From the NCBI GenBank assembly GCA_027334715.1, contig DAHWUG010000002.1, positions 1 through 39,402 of the forward strand: 39,402 nt of DNA, written 5' to 3'. Position 1 is the stretch's first letter, and the number at the start of each line of letters is the position of its first letter. Of this stretch, positions 9,688 through 18,438 are shown in pieces. The notes beneath the pieces are model-generated. The model was not told the origin of the DNA and ran no database searches. It saw nothing but the letters and a program-made list of their open reading frames with translations. Source of the stretch: Nanobdellota archaeon (lineage in GTDB: Archaea > Nanobdellota > Nanobdellia > Pacearchaeales > GW2011-AR1). Made by a program: the position numbers and the translations under genes.

Positions 9688-9903
9688 ATGAGAAGAATAG
9701 AAATTGATTTCCCCTTAAGAAATGAAAATCATAATTATGAAGAATTAGAAGTAATATGCAAACAAAGTCCTGCTTTTGATAGAAAAATTGCAGGGAAAAG
9801 ACTTTACGATTTTTTAATGAGCATGCCAGTTAGTACATTAACAGAAGTTTTTGAAAACCCTGAATTTCAAGAGCTGTATAAAATATATACATCTTCTAGA
9901 TAA
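9688..9903 (+). CDS. Hypothetical small protein
   Basis: 71 aa ORF with same-strand operonic placement between rpsG and fusA. Confidence 0.55.
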   Translation: MRRIEIDFPLRNENHNYEELEVICKQSPAFDRKIAGKRLYDFLMSMPVSTLTEVFENPEFQELYKIYTSSR

Positions 9904-9962
9904 TTTTTTCTTACTAATAACATTTAAAAATGATTTTTTTCTTGATGTTATATTATTAAAAA

Positions 9963-12152
9963 ATGGCAGACAAAGAAACACAATTTGACAAAATAAAAAG
10001 AATTAGCAGCCAGCAAAAGCATATTCGCAATATTGCAACTTCTGCGCACATTCACCATGGAAAAACAGCTTTGACAGACAATCTTTTGGCAGCTTCCGGA
10101 CATATGGCTGCAAAATCCGCAGGAGATTTGGAAGCAGGAATGGCAACATGGCAGCACTCAGATGAACAGGAAAGGCTTATGACAGTTGATGCTGCAAATG
10201 TCTCAATGGTTCACAACTTCCATGGAAATGAATATTTAATCAACCTCATTGACACACCGGGACATGTTGACTTCTCAGGAAATGTTACAAGGGCCATGAG
10301 AGCTATCGACGGGACAATTGTCCTTGTCTGCGCTGTCGAGGGAATAATGCCGCAAACAGAAACAGTCATCAAACAGGCATTGAGGGAAAGAGTAAGACCT
10401 GTTCTTTTCATAAACAAAGTTGACAGGCTGATTAAGGAATTGAAATTAACTCCGGAACAAATGCAGAAAAGATTTGTCGAGATATTCCACGAGTTCAATG
10501 ACCTCATAAGAAAAATAGCTGAGAGTGATTTCAAGGAAAAATGGCAGGTTGACATAAAGGACGGGAGCGTTGCATTCGGCTCTGCCCGTGAAAACTGGGC
10601 ATTGTCTGTTCCCTTCATGGAAAAAGCAGGAATAACATTCAAGGATATTTTCAAATTATATGAAATGGATGAAGAAGAGAGGAAAGCATGGACCTGGAAA
10701 AATGCCCCTCTTTATGAAGTTCTTCTTGATATGGCAGTAAAGCATTTGCCTGATCCTTTGGAAGCACAAAAATACAGAATCCCAAAAATCTGGCATGGAG
10801 AAATTGACTCTGATTTTGGAAAAGGATTAATCAACTGCGATCCAAATGGAAAAGTTGCCTTTGTCATAACAAGAATCACCATAGATCCCAGAAGTGGGAA
10901 AGAAATATCTGCTGGAAGGCTTTTTTCAGGAACATTGCAGACAGGGCAGGAAGTCTATCTTAATCTTGCAAAGAAAAAGCAGAAGATACAGCAGCTTTTT
11001 ATTTACGATGGAGTCAAGCCAGAACAAATAGAACATATTGGCCCTGGAAATGTTCTTGCAATATCTGGAGTAACGGGAGAAGCAGGCGAAACAGTAACTC
11101 TTGAACCAGAAACACCATTTGAGGAATTGAAGCATATATTTGAGCCTGTAATAACAAAGGCCATTGAAGTCACAAAAACAGCTGACCTGCCAAAACTCGT
11201 CGACATTTTGAAAAAAGTTGCTAAGGAAGACCCATCAATAAAGATTGAAATCAATGAGCAGACAGGAGAATCATTAATGAGCGGAATGGGGGAGCTTCAT
11301 CTTGAAATTATAGAAAACAGAATAAAAACAGAAAAAGGCCTTGAAGTAAAAACTTCTGCACCAATAGTTGTTTACAGGGAAACAACAGGAAAAGAATCCC
11401 CTTCTGTAGAAGGAAGATCTCCAAACAAGCACAACAGCTTTTTCATAAGCGTTGAGCCTCTTGAAGAAAAGATTTACGATGCAATAAAATCAGGCGAGTT
11501 GCGTGAAGGAAGAGTGAAGAAAAAAAGCGACGAGCTTGCAAAGGTTCTTTCAAAGCTGGGATGGGATGGCGATCAGATAAGAGCAATAAGGGATGTTTAC
11601 AAGGGAAATATTTTCACAGACGAGACCAGAGGTGAAGTGCACATCGGAGAGGTAATTGATATGGTTCTCGACGCTTTTGAAATGGTCATGGACCAGGGTC
11701 CTATGGCAAGAGAGCCATGCATGAAGATGAAAGTCTCATTAACAGACATAAAGCTTCACGAAGATGCAATACACAGGGGTCCTGCACAGGTTTATCCTGC
11801 TGTAAGAGAAGCAATAACAGAAGCAATGAAGAAAGGGGGCTCATATTTGCTTGAGCCTATGCAGATTCATGTCATAGAAATACCTGAAAAATTCCTCGGA
11901 GAAGTGACAAAGCTCGTCGGAGGAAAAAGAGGGCAAATGCTTGAAATAAAGCACAACGAAGGGAATACAGAAGTTGAAGCAAAACTTCCTGTAGCTGAAA
12001 TGATTGGATGGAGCAGTGATTTGCGTTCTGCGACAGAAGGAAGAGGAACAAGCTCACTTTTGGATCAAAGTTTTGAAAAAATGCCGCAAAACCTTCAGCC
12101 AGATGTAATCAGGAAAATCAGGCAGAGGAAAGGGCTTGCGGAGAATCAGTAA
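9963..12152 (+). CDS. fusA: Translation elongation factor 2
   Basis: 729 aa; LIDTPGHVDFSGNVTRAMRAIDG, NKVDR, diphthamide-loop DAIHRGPAQVYPAVR; TATA-like aacATTTAAAAAT ~26-30 nt upstream. Confidence 0.97.
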   Translation: MADKETQFDKIKRISSQQKHIRNIATSAHIHHGKTALTDNLLAASGHMAAKSAGDLEAGMATWQHSDEQERLMTVDAANVSMVHNFHGNEYLINLIDTPGHVDFSGNVTRAMRAIDGTIVLVCAVEGIMPQTETVIKQALRERVRPVLFINKVDRLIKELKLTPEQMQKRFVEIFHEFNDLIRKIAESDFKEKWQVDIKDGSVAFGSARENWALSVPFMEKAGITFKDIFKLYEMDEEERKAWTWKNAPLYEVLLDMAVKHLPDPLEAQKYRIPKIWHGEIDSDFGKGLINCDPNGKVAFVITRITIDPRSGKEISAGRLFSGTLQTGQEVYLNLAKKKQKIQQLFIYDGVKPEQIEHIGPGNVLAISGVTGEAGETVTLEPETPFEELKHIFEPVITKAIEVTKTADLPKLVDILKKVAKEDPSIKIEINEQTGESLMSGMGELHLEIIENRIKTEKGLEVKTSAPIVVYRETTGKESPSVEGRSPNKHNSFFISVEPLEEKIYDAIKSGELREGRVKKKSDELAKVLSKLGWDGDQIRAIRDVYKGNIFTDETRGEVHIGEVIDMVLDAFEMVMDQGPMAREPCMKMKVSLTDIKLHEDAIHRGPAQVYPAVREAITEAMKKGGSYLLEPMQIHVIEIPEKFLGEVTKLVGGKRGQMLEIKHNEGNTEVEAKLPVAEMIGWSSDLRSATEGRGTSSLLDQSFEKMPQNLQPDVIRKIRQRKGLAENQ

Positions 12153-12186
12153 AGAAATAATAAAATTATTGAAGAAGTGATAAAAA

Positions 12187-12888
12187 ATGGAAAATGAAGA
12201 ATTTAATAAAGAGTTATTAAAAATATGGGAAAAACATAAAGATAATGTTAAAATTAAAACATATCCCTTATTTTTGCCAGAATTCAGAGAAAATTGTATT
12301 CTTTTTATAGGAATTAACCCTTCTTTTAGTGATAAAAGATTTGACAGAATCGCTAAAACAAATGGAATAAAATTAACTAAAGAGGATTTGAAATATCCCA
12401 ACAAAGAAAAAGAGGATTGGATAATTCAAGAAGCAATTAAAGGCGAGAAAGCTGCTAAAGATAAATTAGATTACTTTTCTAAGTTTAGAAAAATAGCTGA
12501 AGAAATTAAGCAAGAATGGGAACATTTAGATTTATTCTTCTTTAGAGAAACTTCACAAAATGAAGCAAAAAAGATAATAGAATACAAAAAGAAAAATGGT
12601 ATTATTAAAATGAATGATTTTGGCAAAAAACAGTTAAGATTATTTTTAGAAACTATAAAAAAATTGCATCCCAAAATTATAGTAGTATCAAATGCCCTTG
12701 CTTCAGATATACTTAGAGATGAATGGGGAATAAAGAAACTTAATCTTGATAATAAGGAAGGATTCCAAAAAGTGGATAATACACCTGTTTTTTTCTCTGG
12801 TATGTTAACAGGTCAAAGAGCATTAGATAATGGTTCTTATGAAAGATTAGTTTGGCATATTAATAGGGCTTTAATTTCTGTAAAATAA
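12187..12888 (+). CDS. Uracil-DNA glycosylase-superfamily-like protein (tentative)
   Basis: 233 aa; ILFIGINPSFSDKRFD resembles UDG-fold motif 1; later HPKIIVVSNALASDIL and FSGMLTGQRALDNGSYERLVW. Markedly more AT-rich than neighbours. Confidence 0.5.
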   Translation: MENEEFNKELLKIWEKHKDNVKIKTYPLFLPEFRENCILFIGINPSFSDKRFDRIAKTNGIKLTKEDLKYPNKEKEDWIIQEAIKGEKAAKDKLDYFSKFRKIAEEIKQEWEHLDLFFFRETSQNEAKKIIEYKKKNGIIKMNDFGKKQLRLFLETIKKLHPKIIVVSNALASDILRDEWGIKKLNLDNKEGFQKVDNTPVFFSGMLTGQRALDNGSYERLVWHINRALISVK

Positions 12889-12978
12889 GTAGCACAATTT
12901 AAGGACTTAATTTACTTTTAAACAAAAACTTTATAAACCTAATTTTTTATCACATATAATCAAACACAATGGCTAAGT

Positions 12979-12999
12979 TGAAATGCCAAAAGCATTTCA
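12979..12999 (+). promoter_or_regulatory. Leader hairpin upstream of EF-1A
   Basis: Perfect 8-bp inverted repeat TGAAATGC-CAAAA-GCATTTCA downstream of the TATA box CTTTATAAAC (12929-12938). Confidence 0.6.
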
Positions 13000-13022
13000 C
13001 AAATCCATTTTAGAAATCGAAA

Positions 13023-14309
13023 ATGGCTAAAGAAAAACCAAACATGAACGTCGTGTTCGTCGGACACGTCGATGCAGGCAAATCAACAGTAGTCGGGAGA
13101 CTTCTTTTTGATTCCGGGATTGTTTCAGAGCAGGAAATGGCAAAGTTAAAACAAGAGGCAGAGAAGCACGGAAAAATAGGTTTTGAATTCGCTTATGTCA
13201 TGGACAAAATCAAGGAAGAAAGGGAAAGAGGAGTTACAATTGACCTTGCTTACAGAAAAATTATGACACAGAAATATCAAATCACAATCATTGATGCACC
13301 AGGTCACAGGGACTTTGTCAAGAACATGATTACAGGTGCAAGTCAGGCAGACTGCGCTTTCCTTGTAATTGCTGCTCCCCAGGGAGTCCAGCCTCAGACA
13401 ACAGAGCATTTATGGCTTTTAAGAACAATGGGTGTTAAGAACATTGCTGTAATAATAAACAAAATGGATGCTGTCGGGTACAAAGAAGAGAATTTCAACA
13501 AAGTAAAGGATGAAGTCGGAAAATTACTTCAGGGTGTTGGAATAAACGCCGCAACAACTGTTTTCGTTGCAGCATCTGGATTAAAAGGGGATAATGTTGC
13601 CAAAAAATCAACAAACATGCAATGGTACAAGGGACCAACTGTTTTGGAACAGTTTGACTTGTTCCCGCAACCACAATTGCCTGTTGAATTACCAATGAGA
13701 ATGCCTGTACAGGATGTTTATGAAATTACAGGTATTGGAACAGTTCCTGTAGGAAAAATAGAGACAGGGACAATGAAAGTCGGACAAAAAGTAATTGTAC
13801 TACCTGGAAGAACAGGAAAGGGAATTGAAGGAGAAATAAAAACAATTGAAATGCACCATGAAACTCTTCCTGAAGCTATTGCAGGAGACAATGTCGGGAT
13901 AAATGTAAGGGGAATTGGAAAGAAAGACATAGCAAGAGGAGATGTTATCTGCGAAGCTGCAAGGCCTTCAAGCGTTGTTGAAGAGTTCATAGCTACAATC
14001 ACTGTCATAAATCACCCAACTGTCCTTGCAAAAGGATACACGCCTGTATTTCATGTTCATACTGCCCAGGTTCCATGCCAGTTTGTTGAACTTATCGAGC
14101 AAATTGACCCAAGATCTGGAGAAGTTATAAAGAAAAATCCTGATTTCCTGAAAAACGGCGACAGTGCGAAGGTAAGAATAAGGCCGCAGGGAAACCTATG
14201 CCTTGAAACCCAGAAGGAAAATTCTTACATGAGCAGATTTGCAGTAAGGGATGCAGGTTCAACAGTTGCTGCAGGAATATGCACAGAAATAGTAAAGAAG
14301 AAAAATTAA
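13023..14309 (+). CDS. tuf: Translation elongation factor 1-alpha
   Basis: VFVGHVDAGKSTVVGRLLF, ERGVTIDLAYRK, DAPGHRDFVKNMITGASQAD, NKMDA. Confidence 0.98.
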   Translation: MAKEKPNMNVVFVGHVDAGKSTVVGRLLFDSGIVSEQEMAKLKQEAEKHGKIGFEFAYVMDKIKEERERGVTIDLAYRKIMTQKYQITIIDAPGHRDFVKNMITGASQADCAFLVIAAPQGVQPQTTEHLWLLRTMGVKNIAVIINKMDAVGYKEENFNKVKDEVGKLLQGVGINAATTVFVAASGLKGDNVAKKSTNMQWYKGPTVLEQFDLFPQPQLPVELPMRMPVQDVYEITGIGTVPVGKIETGTMKVGQKVIVLPGRTGKGIEGEIKTIEMHHETLPEAIAGDNVGINVRGIGKKDIARGDVICEAARPSSVVEEFIATITVINHPTVLAKGYTPVFHVHTAQVPCQFVELIEQIDPRSGEVIKKNPDFLKNGDSAKVRIRPQGNLCLETQKENSYMSRFAVRDAGSTVAAGICTEIVKKKN

Positions 14310-14380
14310 AGAAAAAGAACTATGGATTGATTTCTTAGGTAAAGATTAGTTTTTTAAACAAGTACTTTTTTTTAGGTTAT

Positions 14381-14668
14381 ATGCCTGAAATTTACCCTAT
14401 TTATTATTTAAAATATGTTTCTCGTGATGAAGATGATGCGGTGGCACATGTGGGTGCACATTCCAAAAATAAGGCAGTACATTTGCTTAGAATTTATCTA
14501 AGAGATGAATGCGAAGATGTCTTGAGAAAGATAAAAACAGCTAATATGACTCTTAGAGCATCATTAATAGAAAAAGTTCTCTATGATTCAGGCCACCTGA
14601 CTGACCCTGACTGCGTTCCAGAAGGCTTTATGATAAGCCCAAAAGAAAATAATCCTAGAGGGCGTTAA
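14381..14668 (+). CDS. Hypothetical protein
   Basis: 95 aa ORF MPEIYPIYYLKYVSRDEDDAVAHVG...; occupies the position where rpsJ often follows tuf. Confidence 0.6.
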   Translation: MPEIYPIYYLKYVSRDEDDAVAHVGAHSKNKAVHLLRIYLRDECEDVLRKIKTANMTLRASLIEKVLYDSGHLTDPDCVPEGFMISPKENNPRGR

Positions 14669-14715
14669 AATTTCTGAATAACAATTCTTAAAAACCCCTT
14701 TTTGTTATTTTTCAT

Positions 14716-15279
14716 ATGTTAAAACTAGACCCAAAAATGAGCAAGTCAGAAATTGACCAATTTCTGAGCGGAAAAGGGGATTATGTCCAGATAGACCATT
14801 TGGGAAGATTCATAAAAGAGCAGATTCCAATGGACACAAAGAAATATGTCTTCCTGAAACTTGCTGTGCTTTATGAAAAAGCAAACATGAATCTGGAGGC
14901 TGCAAAGATGTACAATAATGCTGCGGACCTTTCTGTTGCATTTTCTGAGAAAATAAAGCATTACCTAAAGGAAGCAGAGCTTTACACAAAAGCAGGCAGC
15001 TTTGACAGGGTAGAAGCTGCAATGAAAAAGGCAATGTCAGAGGCAAACTCAAAAGAAAGGGAAATGATACAATCTTCTGTCAAAATGTTCTTTGAACAGC
15101 AGGCGCAGCTTAATGAAGCAGATTCAAAAAGAAACCAGGCAACAAGATACTATGAAAAACTGCTTGAGATGAAGATTTCTGACCAGGAAAGAAGGATAAT
15201 AAAGGAAAAACTTCTTGAATTGTACAAGCAGCTTGGAAGAGTAAGGGAATATTCCAATCTGGAAAAGATGTACAAGTAA
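14716..15279 (+). CDS. TPR/alpha-solenoid-like protein
   Basis: 187 aa all-helical with repeated A-x-Y/F patterns (LAVLYEKANMNLEAAKMYNNAADL...KHYLKEAELYTKAGSFDRVEAAMKKA). Confidence 0.6.
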   Translation: MLKLDPKMSKSEIDQFLSGKGDYVQIDHLGRFIKEQIPMDTKKYVFLKLAVLYEKANMNLEAAKMYNNAADLSVAFSEKIKHYLKEAELYTKAGSFDRVEAAMKKAMSEANSKEREMIQSSVKMFFEQQAQLNEADSKRNQATRYYEKLLEMKISDQERRIIKEKLLELYKQLGRVREYSNLEKMYK

Positions 15280-15460
15280 ATTAATTCCAATTCACAAGTT
15301 TTAAAAGGGGAAAAATCATCTAGTTTTGTAGAAAAATATAGTATGTAATTATCATAAGATAATCACTATCACATTCACTTTCATTGTTTAGTTTTGAAAG
15401 ATTCCAAGTACACTGGAAAAAATAAAGTGTCCAGTATTTTTCTATGAATTAAATTTTTAC

Positions 15461-15466
15461 GGAGGT
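15461..15466 (+). promoter_or_regulatory. Strong Shine-Dalgarno GGAGGT for dnaG
   Basis: acGGAGGTaaaaataaaaaATG, 11 nt upstream of the dnaG start. Confidence 0.7.
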
Positions 15467-15477
15467 AAAAATAAAAA

Positions 15478-16632
15478 ATGGCAAAAATAAGCCCTGTATC
15501 GATAAAATACATGATACACGCAAGCTTCAGGGTTGAGGGCGCTTTGGAAAAACCTGACGTAATCGGAGCCATATTCGGGCAGACAGAAGGCCTTTTGGGA
15601 GCTGATCTCGAGATGAGAGAGCTTCAGAAAGAAGGCAAAATCGGAAGAATTGAAGTCGAGCTTGAAAGAAAGGACAAGATTACAACAGGAAAAATAAAAA
15701 TTCCAACTGCACTTGACCAGTCAGAAACTACACTTATTGCTGCTGCTGTGGAAACAATTGAGAAAATTGGGCCATGCGATTCCCAGATAGAAGTCGAAAG
15801 GATTGAAGATGTAAGAGGGTCCAAAAGGGACTATATCATTGAAAGAGCAAAAAAGCTCATGGGAGAGCTAAAAGGCACAACTGACTCAAGGGAAATCTCA
15901 AAAGAGATAAAAGATTCTGCGAGAACAGCAGGAGTAAAAGAATACGGCGAGGAAAAGCTTCCTCACGGAGACATTTCTGGCGATGAAGTTATCGTTGTAG
16001 AAGGAAGAGCAGATGTTCTTAATCTTATGAGGGCAGGAGTCAGTAATGTTATTGCTATGAACGGAACAAAGCTGCCGGAAGCCGTAAAGGCATTGTCTCA
16101 GGAAAAAGAGATAACTCTTTTCATTGACGGTGATCGTGGCGGAAAGCTCATAGCCCAGAATGTTATGGAAAATGCAAGAATAAAGTACATTGCAGTTGCT
16201 CCTGATGGAAAAGAAGTAGAAGAACTGGCAGGCAAGGAAATACTTATGTGCCTGAGAAAGAAAGTTCCTGCAGAAGATTTTTTTTCAAGCAGGTTAGGTA
16301 GTAGAATTTCAGAAACAAAAACAGGAAATTCTACTGCTTCCTCTTCTTTTTTGAATGAAAAGAACAGAATAATAATTAAAGAAATAGCAAGGAAAAATGA
16401 AGGCACGGGAAAGGCGGTGCTGCTCAATGATTTTCTTGAAGAAATGAAAAATGTTCCGGCAAAAAGCCTGGCATCTTTCCTGAAAAAAACAAGGAGCAGT
16501 CCAAGTGTGATAATTCTTGATGGAACAGCAACAAAATCAACAATAGAATTTGCAGAGGATGCAGGGGTGAGGGTTCTTGCTGCAAAGAATTTTACGACAA
16601 CAGACACAAGCCTTGAACTGATGAGCTTCTGA
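15478..16632 (+). CDS. dnaG: Archaeal DnaG (TOPRIM primase-like protein)
   Basis: KYMIHASFRVEGALEKPDVIGAIFGQTEGLLG N-terminus; TOPRIM DEVIVVEGRADVLNLMRAGVSNVIAMNG and LFIDGDRGG. Confidence 0.95.
   Translation: MAKISPVSIKYMIHASFRVEGALEKPDVIGAIFGQTEGLLGADLEMRELQKEGKIGRIEVELERKDKITTGKIKIPTALDQSETTLIAAAVETIEKIGPCDSQIEVERIEDVRGSKRDYIIERAKKLMGELKGTTDSREISKEIKDSARTAGVKEYGEEKLPHGDISGDEVIVVEGRADVLNLMRAGVSNVIAMNGTKLPEAVKALSQEKEITLFIDGDRGGKLIAQNVMENARIKYIAVAPDGKEVEELAGKEILMCLRKKVPAEDFFSSRLGSRISETKTGNSTASSSFLNEKNRIIIKEIARKNEGTGKAVLLNDFLEEMKNVPAKSLASFLKKTRSSPSVIILDGTATKSTIEFAEDAGVRVLAAKNFTTTDTSLELMSF
16296..16339. repeat. Long imperfect palindrome inside dnaG
   Basis: AGGTAGTAGAATTTC-(14 nt)-GAAATTCTACTGCTT: 15-bp stem (13 Watson-Crick plus 2 G-U, 11 consecutive perfect). 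Confidence 0.85.
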
Positions 16633-16715
16633 TTTTAAAGATGAAAAAACAAATTAACTGGATGTTACTCACACTAAGTGCTATTGTAATTTTAAAGTTA
16701 CAACAACACCATAAA

Positions 16716-16725
16716 CTTTATAAAC
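16716..16725 (+). promoter_or_regulatory. TATA box of the surface-protein gene
   Basis: CTTTATAAAC, identical to the tuf promoter core at 12929-12938. Confidence 0.55.
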
Positions 16726-16798
16726 GAAAACCAAGTCCAATATTTTAACGGAAACATAGTTTCCATGCACGCAAAATAAACTAAAAATGATACAAAAT

Positions 16799-18007
16799 AT
16801 GGATAAGAAATTAATGGTTTCTTTCCTACTAGCGGTGAGCGTTTTATTCCTTCTTGCTAGTGTTAGTGCTACTTCACCATTGGCAACAATAACCAATGTC
16901 GAAGTCAACGGTGTCAGTGCAAGTTCAAATCCAGCAATAAGTGTTGGAGATACTGTAACTGTAAGAGTTGATTTCACTGGTTTGGCTAATGTGCAGGGCA
17001 TTACAGTACAAGCAACATTAGAAGGAAACAGTAAAAATGTCAATGCTGAGACAAATGTATTTGATGTTGAATCAGGATCTTTGTACACAAAGAGTCTTAA
17101 CATCAATGTTCCATTTGACTTGAAAGATGCACTTAGCGATAATGTGAATCTTCATATAAGGATAAGCGGAAACGGCTTCAGCACAGAAGCTGACTATCCT
17201 TTGAGAGTTCAGAGAAGTTCTTATGTTGCAGATATTTTATCTGTAATAACTCCTCAGCAAGTCAAAGCAGGACAACTTTTCCCTGTTGACTTTGTCATAC
17301 AGAATGACGGATACAACGACCTCACTGACCTTTATGTAACTGCAAGCATACCAGCATTGAGTGTTACACAAACAGTTTTTGTTGGAGACCTTGTTGCATT
17401 ACCATGCAACAAAGATGCTACTTCTGTTTCAAACTACAACGTCAACATTACAAGAAAATGTAATGAAAACGGCCAGGAAACAGTAAGCGGAAGGGTATTC
17501 CTTCAGTTGCCATACGGCGTCCAGACAGGAACATATGCAATCCAGTTGAATGCTTTCAACGGGGACACAAGTTCAAGTCAGATAGCACAGGTCAGCATAA
17601 GCAATGACTTTTCTTCAGGAAATTTCATTGTTTCAGGAAATCAGGTGCTTATCGTTAACCCTACAAACAATGTTGTTGTTTACAGGCTTGTTCCTGAATC
17701 AACAGGTTCTGCTTCAGTCAGCGTAAGCGATACAGTTGTCGCTGTTCCAGCTGGCGCAAGCAAGACAGTAACTACACAAGTTTCTGGAGCTGTTACAGGT
17801 CAGCCTTACATAGTAGACGTCTTTGATTCCAATGGGAATCTTGTTCAGAGAGTTAGCTTCACTGCACCACAAGTAGGCACATCTAGTCCAGTCATTGTAT
17901 TGACAATAATCCTTGCAATAATCTTTGTTGTATTGCTTGTTGTCCTTATAGTATTGATTGGAAAGAAACCTGAAAAAACAGAGGAATTCGGAGAAAGTTA
18001 CTACTAA
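16799..18007 (+). CDS. Secreted, membrane-anchored surface protein with Ig-like/S-layer-associated domains
   Basis: Signal peptide MDKKLMVSFLLAVSVLFLLASVSA; beta-rich Val/Thr/Ser ectodomain; C-terminal TM VIVLTIILAIIFVVLLVVLIVLIGKK and acidic tail. Confidence 0.75.
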   Translation: MDKKLMVSFLLAVSVLFLLASVSATSPLATITNVEVNGVSASSNPAISVGDTVTVRVDFTGLANVQGITVQATLEGNSKNVNAETNVFDVESGSLYTKSLNINVPFDLKDALSDNVNLHIRISGNGFSTEADYPLRVQRSSYVADILSVITPQQVKAGQLFPVDFVIQNDGYNDLTDLYVTASIPALSVTQTVFVGDLVALPCNKDATSVSNYNVNITRKCNENGQETVSGRVFLQLPYGVQTGTYAIQLNAFNGDTSSSQIAQVSISNDFSSGNFIVSGNQVLIVNPTNNVVVYRLVPESTGSASVSVSDTVVAVPAGASKTVTTQVSGAVTGQPYIVDVFDSNGNLVQRVSFTAPQVGTSSPVIVLTIILAIIFVVLLVVLIVLIGKKPEKTEEFGESYY

Positions 18008-18102
18008 ATATCTTTTTTTCTTTTTATTTTTTTATTTAGTCTTTCTCCATCCTCAATTTTATACTAAATAGTCAATATCTGGCGTATGCCAAAACTAGAC
18101 AA

Positions 18103-18420
18103 ATGATAACAAACACTAAAACTGTAATCCAAAGGATAAAGGAGCTGCATTACATTAATCTTGATGGAATACTTGATGAAGCAATAAGGGAGCATGATTC
18201 ACGTGTCTGTAATCTTGATAATGGACCATTGCATCATTCTATAGTTTATTGGGATTCAGTAATAGGATTATATACCCTGTCTCTTCCAGAACATGAAAGG
18301 GTTTCAGAAGAAAAATTAAAGAGAATGCTGGAAGGAAAAGCCAGGCGTCTGCGCATAAACAAATGCGCTGAATGCGAAAGAGTTGCAATACACCTTTTTG
18401 AAGCGTATAAATTAGATTAA
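18103..18420 (+). CDS. Hypothetical protein
   Basis: 105 aa ORF with archaeal-style coding content; CAECER near the C-terminus; no family recognised. Confidence 0.55.
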   Translation: MITNTKTVIQRIKELHYINLDGILDEAIREHDSRVCNLDNGPLHHSIVYWDSVIGLYTLSLPEHERVSEEKLKRMLEGKARRLRINKCAECERVAIHLFEAYKLD

Positions 18421-18438
18421 ATGTTTTATAGATATTTT

